The notes under the pieces: generated by a model
Database searches by the model: none
What the model was told of the DNA's origin: nothing
Seen by the model: the letters and a program-made list of their open reading frames with translations, nothing else
In this document: positions 54,701-63,026 of the stretch, one piece after another
Layout of the letters: each line of letters begins with the position of its first letter
How positions within the stretch are numbered: the first letter of the stretch is position 1
NCBI GenBank assembly: GCA_963817405.1
Contig: CAWFNW010000001.1
Coordinates: 496,001 to 560,000, forward strand
Origin: CAWFNW01 sp963817405
GTDB taxonomy: Bacteria; Actinomycetota; Coriobacteriia; Anaerosomatales; Anaerosomataceae
DNA length: 64,000 nucleotides
Reading direction: 5' to 3'
Translations under genes and position numbers: made by a program

Positions 54701-54817
54701 GGGAATCTCCCCTTCCGGGCGCGAAGTGTGTAGCAGACAGTGTACGACAGCCCGCGGTCGATTCGTAGGCGAGAGAGCCAACTGGGCCCGAGTGGATCAG
54801 TCGACGACGGCGCCGGC

Positions 54818-55921
54818 TTACCGGCGCTTCGACGCGAAGACGCCGTCGACGACGTCGGCAGTCTGAAGAGCTCGAGCCTCCCACGAATGCGAGGCTACGA
54901 CGGCGTCGCGCCCTCGGCGGCCCATCTCCCTGGCCTCCGCGGGATTATGCGCGATCCAAGCGACGGCTTGAGCGAGCGCCGTCGCCTCGTCCTGCGCCAC
55001 GACGAGCCCCGCCCCGATCGGCGTGATGATGCGCGTCAGATCGTCAAAGTCACTCACGACCACCGGGACTCCCGACGCCATCGACTCATACAGTTTCAGA
55101 GGAGACATCCTCAGGGTCATGCCGGCCGGGACGTGCTTCACGACAAGCGAAGCGATGCTGTGCGACACGACGCCGCCCACCGCTCGGTACGGACGTGTGC
55201 CCAGGTAGGTGATCCTGGGGTTGGCGGCTGCAGCCGCCTCGACCCGGCCACGGAGCCTACCGTCTCCGACGACGACCAGCGCGACGTCGCTCGGCCATTC
55301 GGGGTCCAACGCGGCCCGAAGCATGACGTCGACCCCCTGCCACGGAGCGAGAGCGCCGAAGAAGACGACGAAGCGCTCAGGGAGTCGCTCCTCAACTGCC
55401 CCGTCAGGATGGAAGACCTCGGTGTTTGCGCCGTTCGGGACGACCACCGTGTCAGATCGAGAGGCCTCCTGGTCCACCCAGTCGGCGAGTTCAGGGGTGA
55501 CGGCGATGACCGCATCGGCCATCTCGTATTGGCGGCGGGCCATGGGCTCCAGGAGCGAGCTCAGAAGACGGGCGGCGGGCCAGGCCTGGTAGAAGTCCGT
55601 GTAGGGCCCGTTGCACTCCTGAATAACCGGTCTTCCCTGCCGCCGCGCGCGCGCGGCGGTCGGGTACGCCAGCGGGTGAGAACGGATGTAGAGGAGGTCG
55701 TAGCCTGCCAGCAGGCGATCCAACCTCCGCTGGACTGCAAGGAAGTCGCGCAGACGTCGAAGCGGTCCCGGACTGTCGCCCGGACCGAATGAGGGCTGGA
55801 ACACGTCGACCTCGTGCCCCCGCTGACGCAGCCCTGCGGCGATCTCGTTGACGTGGGCGTAGCTCGCCTGACCCTCGGTCGCGGCCTGAAGGCAGAGGTA
55901 GGCGATGCGTAGACCGTTCAT
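54818..55921 (-). CDS. Glycosyltransferase family 4
   Basis: 367 aa GT-B enzyme. N-terminal domain MNGLRIAYLCLQAATEGQAS then ELAADWVD-type region; C-terminal donor site VVFFGALAPWQGVD, VVVGDGRL and the KLYESMASGVPVVVSD EX7E motif. Adds a sugar to a surface polysaccharide. Overlaps the flippase stop by one base (TGATG). Confidence 0.9.
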   Translation of the reverse strand: MNGLRIAYLCLQAATEGQASYAHVNEIAAGLRQRGHEVDVFQPSFGPGDSPGPLRRLRDFLAVQRRLDRLLAGYDLLYIRSHPLAYPTAARARRQGRPVIQECNGPYTDFYQAWPAARLLSSLLEPMARRQYEMADAVIAVTPELADWVDQEASRSDTVVVPNGANTEVFHPDGAVEERLPERFVVFFGALAPWQGVDVMLRAALDPEWPSDVALVVVGDGRLRGRVEAAAAANPRITYLGTRPYRAVGGVVSHSIASLVVKHVPAGMTLRMSPLKLYESMASGVPVVVSDFDDLTRIITPIGAGLVVAQDEATALAQAVAWIAHNPAEAREMGRRGRDAVVASHSWEARALQTADVVDGVFASKRR

Positions 55922-57273
55922 CAAGAACGACTCCCTCGCCGCGCCATCCGCTTGGCCGTGCGCACGATGATGCGGAGGTCCGAACTCCTCGGCACCAGGA
56001 CGTCGGAAACGCTGGCCCCGGTATCCGCGCAGAAGCGTCGGATGACCAGAACTGCAAGCGCCGAGTAGGAGATGCTCGAAGCGAGCCCTGCACCCACCGC
56101 TCCAAGCGGCGGTACGAGGAGAAGGACCGCCGCGATGTTCAGAACCATCGTTCCCACAGCCATCTGCCAGTACATCCGACCACGCGTGATCTGGTAGCTC
56201 CACAGAATGCTGCTGACGCCCTCGGCGAGAATGCCCGGCGTGAGCGCAAAGAACGTGTACATCGCGGGTGCGAACACGTGGCCGTAGACGAGCGGGATCA
56301 GCACCGGGACCACGCCGAGGCTCACCACTATCGTGCCGAGCATGAACACCACCGCGACCCGCGTGGTGCGCGTTGTGTAATCAACCGCCGAGACGTCGCT
56401 GCGCCTGCTCCCCTTCGCGAGGATCGCGGATGCGAGCGCGCCCGGCACGTACCAGGTCAGCTCGGCGAAACTCACGCCGACCGAGTACAGACCGACGGCA
56501 CTCGCCCCCGCGAGCCATCCGAGGAAGAGGATGTCCTGCCGTTGATGCAGAAGCCCCGCGATGCTGCTTAGGTACGCCTTCGTCGAGAACCTCACCATGC
56601 CTCGCGCAGCCGACACGTCGACCTTGAGAGGATGAAGCTGCCGCCGCAGTCCCATCGCATAGACCACGATGCCCACGGCGGTGCCCGCGACGGAGACCGC
56701 GAGCACGCCGGTCAGGCTGCCACGTCCCGTCGCCGCGAGGACAGCCAGCCCCACCAGCGTCGTCCCGGAGGAGAACAGCGCGAAGCGCAGCGGCAGCCTG
56801 AGGTTGCTGAGACCGACTGAGACGCTGCTCAACCAGGCGGACAGCAACCCCAGCGGGAGTATGGAGATCGCGATCACTGTCGCCCAGGCAGGGACGCCGG
56901 GGATGAGCGCAAGCGGGCCCGACAGCAGAACGTACACAAAGGGAGCGCCGATGACGCCCAAGACCGCCGCAACCACCAGCGCGTTTGCCACCGCGATGCC
57001 CGGTCGCAGCTCACCGCGGGACACGAAGTAGATGATCGACGTCGAGATGCCCAGGTCGAGGATGAACACGAGGAGGCCCGGCACCTGCATGATCACCGAG
57101 AGCGTGCCCTTGCCCTCGGGACCGAAGATGCGGGCGACCAGAATGCCGACGATGAAGCTGGTTCCGAGGCCGGCGACCTTCGTGGCCAGTGTCAGCGTGC
57201 TCCCTGAGGCGATGCTTACTTCGGGCGTCTCGACCACCGGAGGCGTGCCTTGCTCTATGTGACCGGACGTCAC
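55921..57273 (-). CDS. Polysaccharide flippase, Wzx/MATE-like
   Basis: 450 aa with about fourteen membrane helices; GTSFIVGILVARIFGPEGKG at the N-terminus is the typical Polysacc_synt start. It would flip lipid-linked oligosaccharide units. Starts at GTG 57273 overlapping the previous glycosyltransferase stop (GTGA). Confidence 0.9.
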   Translation of the reverse strand: MTSGHIEQGTPPVVETPEVSIASGSTLTLATKVAGLGTSFIVGILVARIFGPEGKGTLSVIMQVPGLLVFILDLGISTSIIYFVSRGELRPGIAVANALVVAAVLGVIGAPFVYVLLSGPLALIPGVPAWATVIAISILPLGLLSAWLSSVSVGLSNLRLPLRFALFSSGTTLVGLAVLAATGRGSLTGVLAVSVAGTAVGIVVYAMGLRRQLHPLKVDVSAARGMVRFSTKAYLSSIAGLLHQRQDILFLGWLAGASAVGLYSVGVSFAELTWYVPGALASAILAKGSRRSDVSAVDYTTRTTRVAVVFMLGTIVVSLGVVPVLIPLVYGHVFAPAMYTFFALTPGILAEGVSSILWSYQITRGRMYWQMAVGTMVLNIAAVLLLVPPLGAVGAGLASSISYSALAVLVIRRFCADTGASVSDVLVPRSSDLRIIVRTAKRMARRGSRS

Positions 57274-58292
57274 GGCCTTGGCCTCCCGGAGACGCGAAGG
57301 AGCTGATCGCGAAGCGCCGTCCACCGTGTGTCGGGAACCCACGCGTCGATGATGGAGTCACGACCCTCAAGGTTCAGCGGGAGGTCCCCGCGGGCATGCG
57401 CATCACGGAGCACCGCCAAGGCCGCGACGAGCCCTTCTTCATCCGCATGGGCCACATGGATCGTGTGCGGGAACTCGAACGAGTAGATCACCTGACGTCC
57501 GAAGAGGAGCGCCTCCTCGACCATGCCTCCGGGCACGGAGTCCCATTCGACCGCTCGCACGACCACGGCCGCCCGCCCGTACATCCGGTCCATCTCCGCG
57601 AGGGGAAGGCGACCGAGGAAGTGCATGTTCGGCGGGACGTCACCGATGTTCGAACCCGTTGCGACAAGCACATCGAATTCGATCTCGGGCAGCCGCCGTG
57701 CGGCCGCGAGCAGTTCGGGACCACTGCTGTACTCCCACGTCTGGTCCCTCCAGTACAGCAAGGCGCGGAACTGCTCGGGCAGCGGTGGAGCGACGTCCGG
57801 AATCGGGCGGCTCGGGGACGGGAAGACCACGGTCGTGGCCGGTACGCCGAGAGCCAGCAGTGCCTCGGTCATGTTGGGTGCGCCCGACCAGTGGACCAGG
57901 CTCGTGAGCGCCAGCCTCTCGTCTTTGCTGGGCGGCCTCGAGCCGAACCTCGCGACGGCAAGCCGCACGTCGTAGCCGATCCAGTAGTTGACGCCGCGAA
58001 CGCGCCTTGATCGGGCGATCCAGTGCAACCACACACGATTCGTGTCGCTCTCGAACTCAAACGGCATGCCGATCCGAACCACGACGTCAGTGCGCATCAT
58101 CTCAAGGGCGAACCGGGCCCGTTCCGGCCATGTGGACGGCCACAGCACCCATCTGTAGTCGAGAACGTCGGAGAAGCGGGAGGACAGACCTTCAGTGACG
58201 GCGCGCATCCAGAAGACCTCGAAACCGACGAACGTGACACGGAGGCGGCTCGATGGGCCGGGGGCTCCGTGCGATGAGGTTGCTCGACTCAC
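57270..58292 (-). CDS. Glycosyltransferase (GT4-like, low similarity)
   Basis: 340 aa starting at GTG 58292 (VSRATSSHG), overlapping the radical SAM gene stop. C-terminal GT-B region: HFLGRLPLAEMDRMYGRAAVVV, WDSVPGGMVEEALLFGRQVIYS. N-terminal half is divergent and lacks clear motifs. It resembles the partial gene at 63027, suggesting a shared acceptor type. Sugar unknown. Confidence 0.75.
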   Translation of the reverse strand: MSRATSSHGAPGPSSRLRVTFVGFEVFWMRAVTEGLSSRFSDVLDYRWVLWPSTWPERARFALEMMRTDVVVRIGMPFEFESDTNRVWLHWIARSRRVRGVNYWIGYDVRLAVARFGSRPPSKDERLALTSLVHWSGAPNMTEALLALGVPATTVVFPSPSRPIPDVAPPLPEQFRALLYWRDQTWEYSSGPELLAAARRLPEIEFDVLVATGSNIGDVPPNMHFLGRLPLAEMDRMYGRAAVVVRAVEWDSVPGGMVEEALLFGRQVIYSFEFPHTIHVAHADEEGLVAALAVLRDAHARGDLPLNLEGRDSIIDAWVPDTRWTALRDQLLRVSGRPRP

Positions 58293-59899
58293 GGAGTCGC
58301 CAGCCCCAGCCGTGATGCGCCTTCGCGTGCGCGCACGTTCTCGGGGTCGTTGCGCAGTGCAGTCGCATAGGCTTGCGCAGCTTCGTCCACGCGACCCAAC
58401 CGCTCGTACACCTGGCCAAGGTACGCGAAGGCGAAGCGATGACCGGGGTAGAGTGCTGCCACCCTCCGGAAGTCGGCAAGCGCCTGGTCGAGTCGGCCCT
58501 CGCGCACGTTCGGGTTCGCCGCGTAGTTGACCTCCTCGTCGGCCCGGGCCCACTCCCCCTCAAGATACGCGGGGTCGAACTCCTCGGTGCTGATGCTGCC
58601 GATCGTGTACTTCAGTTCGCTGAGGTCGAAGTCACCGGTGAGGTAGCCCCGCTCCTCGCAGATGCGATACATCTCGGTGCCCGGGAGCGGCGTGGCGATG
58701 TGGAACGCGGACCAGTCGAATCCCGCTCCCCGCGCGAACGCGATCGTCTCCGCGATCTCCTCGCGCGTCTCCCCCGGCAGACCGAGCATGAAGAAGCCTT
58801 TCGTGTGGATCCCGGCCGATCGCAGGAGCGACACGGTGGAAGCCACCCGTTCAAGATCGAGCGGCTTGTGAATCACGTCATCGAGAACGCGCTGACAACC
58901 CGACTCGATGGCGAGCGATACCGCGTAGCATCCCGACGCGGCCATCAGGTCGACGATCTCTTCATCGAGCGTCGCCACCATCAGCCCGTTGGGCGTCGAC
59001 CACGACAGATCGAAGCCCCTGTCGACCATCCCCTGAAAGATCTCCTTGGCCCGTGGTCTGGATGCCGTCAGGTTGTCGTCCTCGAAGTGAATCTCGCGAA
59101 CCCCGTAGACGTCGATGAGGTGCTGCAGCTCATCCAGCACGTTCCCGGCAGATCGAGGCCGGTAGCGCGATCCCCAGAGCTTCAGTGACGAGCAGAAGAT
59201 GCAGCGGGCCGGACAGCCACGAGACGTCATCACGGTCGCAAAGGGGGTGCGAAGGAGGTCGCCGTGCGGCTGGCCGATCTCCCAGTACAACTCCATCGGC
59301 AGGAGGTGGCGCGCCGGCCAGGGCAGCGAATCCAGGTCCTGGACGTATTCGGTCTTCTCCTGGATCACGAGCGAGCCACCGGCGCGGTAAGTCACGCCGT
59401 CGAGGCCGGCGAGCGACTGGTCGGCATCGAGGCGCTCGATGACCTTGAGGAGCGTCAGGTCGCCCTCACCGAGGACTCCGACGTCGACTGCAGGGTCGGC
59501 CATCACCAGCTCCGGCATCGTTGTGACGTGAGCGCCGCCCATGACGGTGAGGCACCGGGGAGCCGCCTGCTTGGCGAGTGCGCACACCGCATGCGCGTCC
59601 CGGTGGCGGTTGGTCACGATGCACGACACGCCGACGATCTCCGGATCGAACTCGCGAATACGCTCAGCAATCTCGTCGTCCGCAAGTCCGTAGCGGACGC
59701 GCCCATCCATCGTCGCCGACGGAGTTCGGAATCCCTCGACAAAGGCGTCGAGGAGGAGCACGTCGAAGCCCGCGTTCTCGAGGACCGCTCCCACGGATGC
59801 GATGCCGAGCGGTGGAACAACAGGTGCTCGCTGGCCGGCCGGCGCGCGACTCGTCACGGTCACCGGTGGCTCGATCAGCATGATTCTACGAGTCCGCAC
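58289..59899 (-). CDS. B12-binding radical SAM protein with TPR tail
   Basis: 536 aa. Residues about 25-160 form a cobalamin-binding Rossmann domain (PLGIASVGAVLENAG), the radical SAM core has CPARCIFC near 222 and FFMLGLPGE near 355, and the C-terminus (about 470-525) holds two tetratricopeptide-like repeats (ALADFRRVAALYPGHRFAFAYLG and AAQAYATALRNDPEN). Such enzymes methylate unactivated carbons or cyclise. In this cluster it may modify a lipid or sugar. Product unknown. Confidence 0.88.
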   Translation of the reverse strand: MRTRRIMLIEPPVTVTSRAPAGQRAPVVPPLGIASVGAVLENAGFDVLLLDAFVEGFRTPSATMDGRVRYGLADDEIAERIREFDPEIVGVSCIVTNRHRDAHAVCALAKQAAPRCLTVMGGAHVTTMPELVMADPAVDVGVLGEGDLTLLKVIERLDADQSLAGLDGVTYRAGGSLVIQEKTEYVQDLDSLPWPARHLLPMELYWEIGQPHGDLLRTPFATVMTSRGCPARCIFCSSLKLWGSRYRPRSAGNVLDELQHLIDVYGVREIHFEDDNLTASRPRAKEIFQGMVDRGFDLSWSTPNGLMVATLDEEIVDLMAASGCYAVSLAIESGCQRVLDDVIHKPLDLERVASTVSLLRSAGIHTKGFFMLGLPGETREEIAETIAFARGAGFDWSAFHIATPLPGTEMYRICEERGYLTGDFDLSELKYTIGSISTEEFDPAYLEGEWARADEEVNYAANPNVREGRLDQALADFRRVAALYPGHRFAFAYLGQVYERLGRVDEAAQAYATALRNDPENVRAREGASRLGLATP

Positions 59900-59992
59900 G
59901 CGCAGCTCCTTGGGCTACTGCAGGTGAAGCCGCTTGCCCCTCCCGCAGCGACGGAACGAGTCTATCATCGAGGAGCCTGCTGCCGGCTCGCG

Positions 59993-60823
59993 TCACGCGT
60001 GGAAGAGACCGTCACTTGGGGCCTCAGCGTCGGTCAGAGCGCGCACTCCCCGAGGGAGCGCCGGTGCAATCACGCGCTCGGCCATCTCAGCGAAGCCCGA
60101 GACGTGAATGCCGCTCTCGGCGGCCGCCCGCACACGTTCGCGGAGTGACGTGGCATCGAGCGGGTCGCGCGTCGCCACGACGACGATGTTCTCGCGGCCG
60201 CCGCCGCACGGGGATCCGACCGGGTCCACGTACACACTCCCGAACGCTGCTGTGACGGCCTTCAGGAAACGATGAAAGGGTCTGCTCCCACGGCCCCGGA
60301 GGACGGCCACGGCGTTGTAGGCCATCGCGCCGCCGGGATTGAGGCGTTCGGCGACGAGGCGGAAGAACTCCTCCGTCACGAGGGTGTACGGCGCGAGCGC
60401 CTCGAAGTACGCGTCGACAACGATCACGTCGTAGCGGGCGTCACCCTGTTCGAGAAACGCACGCCCGTCGCCGATGATGACATGCAGGCGATCGTCGTCA
60501 GGGAGTCCGAAGAACCGGCGCGAGACCTCGACCACCACCGGATCGATTTCGACGACGTCGATGTGCATGTCGGGATAGTCGTGCCACATGCGCTTGGCGA
60601 GCACGCCGCCCCCCAGACCGATGAGCAGCGCCGTTTCCGCGTGGTCTGCGACCGCCACCGGCAGGTGCAGATGGTCGATGTACGGCTGGCATGCCTCGAG
60701 TCCCGACACGGCTTCCAGCGAGCTCTGCTTGCGGCCGCCGAATCTCAGCGTGATGACGCCATCCTCATCGGTGACCATGATGTCGTGGAACGCGCTCTTT
60801 GCGCGATAGAGCTCCGTGGACAC
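59993..60823 (-). CDS. Spermidine-synthase-like methyltransferase-fold protein
   Basis: 276 aa from GTG 60823 with GGGAGG upstream. LIGLGGGVLAKRM and VVEIDPVVVEVSRRFF form the nucleotide/decarboxylated-SAM site, YDVIVVDAYF the gate region. No S-adenosylmethionine decarboxylase is in the window, and the usual polyamine pocket is not obvious, so a small-molecule methyltransferase is equally possible. Confidence 0.75.
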   Translation of the reverse strand: MSTELYRAKSAFHDIMVTDEDGVITLRFGGRKQSSLEAVSGLEACQPYIDHLHLPVAVADHAETALLIGLGGGVLAKRMWHDYPDMHIDVVEIDPVVVEVSRRFFGLPDDDRLHVIIGDGRAFLEQGDARYDVIVVDAYFEALAPYTLVTEEFFRLVAERLNPGGAMAYNAVAVLRGRGSRPFHRFLKAVTAAFGSVYVDPVGSPCGGGRENIVVVATRDPLDATSLRERVRAAAESGIHVSGFAEMAERVIAPALPRGVRALTDAEAPSDGLFHA

Positions 60824-60844
60824 GTCAGCCTCCCGACTCCGCCA

Positions 60845-61876
60845 TCAGTAGCCCCTGCGATACGCCGGGAAGAAGCCGGCAGCGTCGGATTCGCCCGCAA
60901 GTTCACGATAGCGTTTGGCATCCAAGACGATGCGTGCGGACTGGAAGGGTGCTCGCACGGTCGAGAACCCCGCCTTGAACTCGAAGAGGCTGTCTGCTCG
61001 CCCGCCCAATCCGCTTCCCAGGTTGAGCCGAGCGACTCCGGCATCACGGCAGAGCTCGATCATGCCCAGGACTGCGAGCTTCATCGGCGCCGCCCGCAGG
61101 AAGGCCTCCTGTGTTGCAGACAGGTGGTAGTGCGCAAACTCCCCGCAGACGAGCACCAGGGCGGCGGCGGCAAGCCGTCCGCTGCCGTCCACGACGCTCA
61201 CCAGTCGGATGTGCTCGCCGAGTTCGCTCGCAAGGGTCTGGAAGTACGCGTCCGGGAAGAGATAGTACGGGTCCGCGCCGACCGCGAGCATGCGCTCACG
61301 GTAGAGTCCGGGAAACAGCTCCACGTGACTCTTGTCGTCAATACGCGTGGTGAACCCTGCTTCGCGCAAGACTCGGATGCCGCGGCGGTGGTCCGGGCGA
61401 AACCCACCGGTCGTCTCGAGCGGGAGGGACGGGAGATCGACCACCACGAGGTCGCCATGGGTGACAACATCCGCGCTACCCCGCAGCGCCGCCTCGTCGA
61501 GCCCCACGAACGGGTTGCACCGCAAGAACGCGCTCACGAAACCGGACTCGGCGAGTCCCCTCAGGAGCTCGCCGAGAAGTTCCTGCTGCACCGCGGGCGG
61601 TGACGACGTGCACACGATCGACGGGTACCCGTACGGGGCGCTAACGTCCCGGAGGCCCGCAGCTCCCGGGAGCGACTCCGGCAGGTCCCGCACGATCACC
61701 GGCACGGCAAGCGCGTCGCGCCCACGTTCGACGAGGGCCAGCGCGAGCGTTCCGCGCTCGTGCGTCTCGCATGCATGCGCGTAGCCACGAAGGTGGTAGG
61801 CGTCATGCGGCATACGCGCGATCAGTGCGTCCCAAGCCGCGTCGCGGGAGTCCAGCAGGCGGAAGGACGCTCCCAT
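60845..61876 (-). CDS. FemAB/GNAT-type acyltransferase
   Basis: 343 aa. Two GNAT-like halves with LFPGLYRERM, LAAAALVLVCGEFAHYHLSATQEAF and LGSGLGGRADSLFEFKAGFS, the family's C-terminal pattern. FemAB-like proteins attach amino acids or acyl groups to peptidoglycan or capsule sugars. Start ATG 61876 lacks a good ribosome-binding site; GTG 61885 is an alternative overlapping the previous stop. Confidence 0.75.
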   Translation of the reverse strand: MGASFRLLDSRDAAWDALIARMPHDAYHLRGYAHACETHERGTLALALVERGRDALAVPVIVRDLPESLPGAAGLRDVSAPYGYPSIVCTSSPPAVQQELLGELLRGLAESGFVSAFLRCNPFVGLDEAALRGSADVVTHGDLVVVDLPSLPLETTGGFRPDHRRGIRVLREAGFTTRIDDKSHVELFPGLYRERMLAVGADPYYLFPDAYFQTLASELGEHIRLVSVVDGSGRLAAAALVLVCGEFAHYHLSATQEAFLRAAPMKLAVLGMIELCRDAGVARLNLGSGLGGRADSLFEFKAGFSTVRAPFQSARIVLDAKRYRELAGESDAAGFFPAYRRGY

Positions 61877-61884
61877 GCCGACCA

Positions 61885-62904
61885 CTAGTGGTTCTCGACG
61901 GCGCCGGAAGCGGTCCGCACCGGCACATGCTTCATCCACTCAAGCCTGCGCCACCAAGCCTCGTTGTCGCGGTACCACGCGAAGGTGCGCTCCAGCCCGT
62001 CCTCGAATGCCACGTCGGCCTTCCAGCCGTACCGATCGCCCACTTTCGCCGAATCGGCGACGTGCTTCAGGACCTGTCCCGGCCGGTCGCCGATATGAGT
62101 GATGAGATCGTACGGCACGCCGGCAATGTCGCAGACCATCTCCGCGATCTGCTCGACGCAGATGGCTCGCCCGGTCCCCAGGTTGTACGCGTGGCACGAA
62201 CTCGTGTCGAGCGGCGCGTGCAAGATGTCATCGACCGCTCGGCAGGTGTCTTCGACGAAGAGCCAGTCTCGGCAGGCACCGCCCGCGCCGTGAACCGTGA
62301 GATCCTTGCCATCGAGCGCGCTCGTGACGAAGCGCGGAACGACCTTCTCGAGGTGCTGGTACGGGCCGTAGTTGTTGAACGGGCGCACGATGACCGCCGG
62401 GATGCCCCAGGTGGCCCAGTACGAGTAGACAAGCCGGTCGGCGCCGACCTTCGCGCTCGCATAGGGACTCATCGGGTTCAGGGCATGATCCTCGGTCATC
62501 GGCTCGATGAGCGCGTTGCCGTAGACCTCCGAGGTAGAGATGTGGATGAACTTCTTGATGTGCTCGCACTTCACGACCTCGTTGGCGATTGTCTGCGTGC
62601 CGAGCACGTCGGTCACGAAGAAGAGCGAGTTGTCGTAGATCGAGCGCGCAACGTGGGACTCGGCGGCGAAGTGGACGATGTGGTCCACTCGGTGAATGAG
62701 GTCATGAACGAGATCGGCGTTGGTCACGTTGCCGTACCAGAAGCTGAACCTCGGGTTGTCCCGGAACTCCGCCAGGTTCTCGAGATTGCCGGCATACGTC
62801 AGCGCGTCCAGGACGTAGACCTCGTAGTCGGGATGCTCGCTCATGATCCGGCGGACGAAGTTGCTGCCGATGAACCCGGCGCCGCCGGTGACCAGGATGC
62901 GCAT
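61885..62904 (-). CDS. Sugar-nucleotide dehydratase/epimerase, RmlB-like SDR
   Basis: 339 aa extended SDR. NAD site TGGAGFIGSNF near 8, catalytic YASAK near 158 and the RPFNNYGPYQHLEK region support an NDP-hexose dehydratase of the RmlB type. At the place of the dehydratase TDE triad it reads STSEVYG, i.e. Ser for Asp, so dTDP-glucose 4,6-dehydratase activity is not certain; GDP-mannose or UDP-sugar dehydratases/epimerases have TSE. Start 62904 with GAAGGGAG. Confidence 0.85.
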   Translation of the reverse strand: MRILVTGGAGFIGSNFVRRIMSEHPDYEVYVLDALTYAGNLENLAEFRDNPRFSFWYGNVTNADLVHDLIHRVDHIVHFAAESHVARSIYDNSLFFVTDVLGTQTIANEVVKCEHIKKFIHISTSEVYGNALIEPMTEDHALNPMSPYASAKVGADRLVYSYWATWGIPAVIVRPFNNYGPYQHLEKVVPRFVTSALDGKDLTVHGAGGACRDWLFVEDTCRAVDDILHAPLDTSSCHAYNLGTGRAICVEQIAEMVCDIAGVPYDLITHIGDRPGQVLKHVADSAKVGDRYGWKADVAFEDGLERTFAWYRDNEAWWRRLEWMKHVPVRTASGAVENH

Positions 62905-63026
62905 GCGATTGGCTCCCTTCGGGACCGTACGATTCACAGTACCATTCTATGGGATGATGCCTTGGGAGCCGTTGGCGTAAGAGTGGCTGGCCTGCGGCGT
63001 TCCAGGACCCCGGCGGAGGTCGGCAA

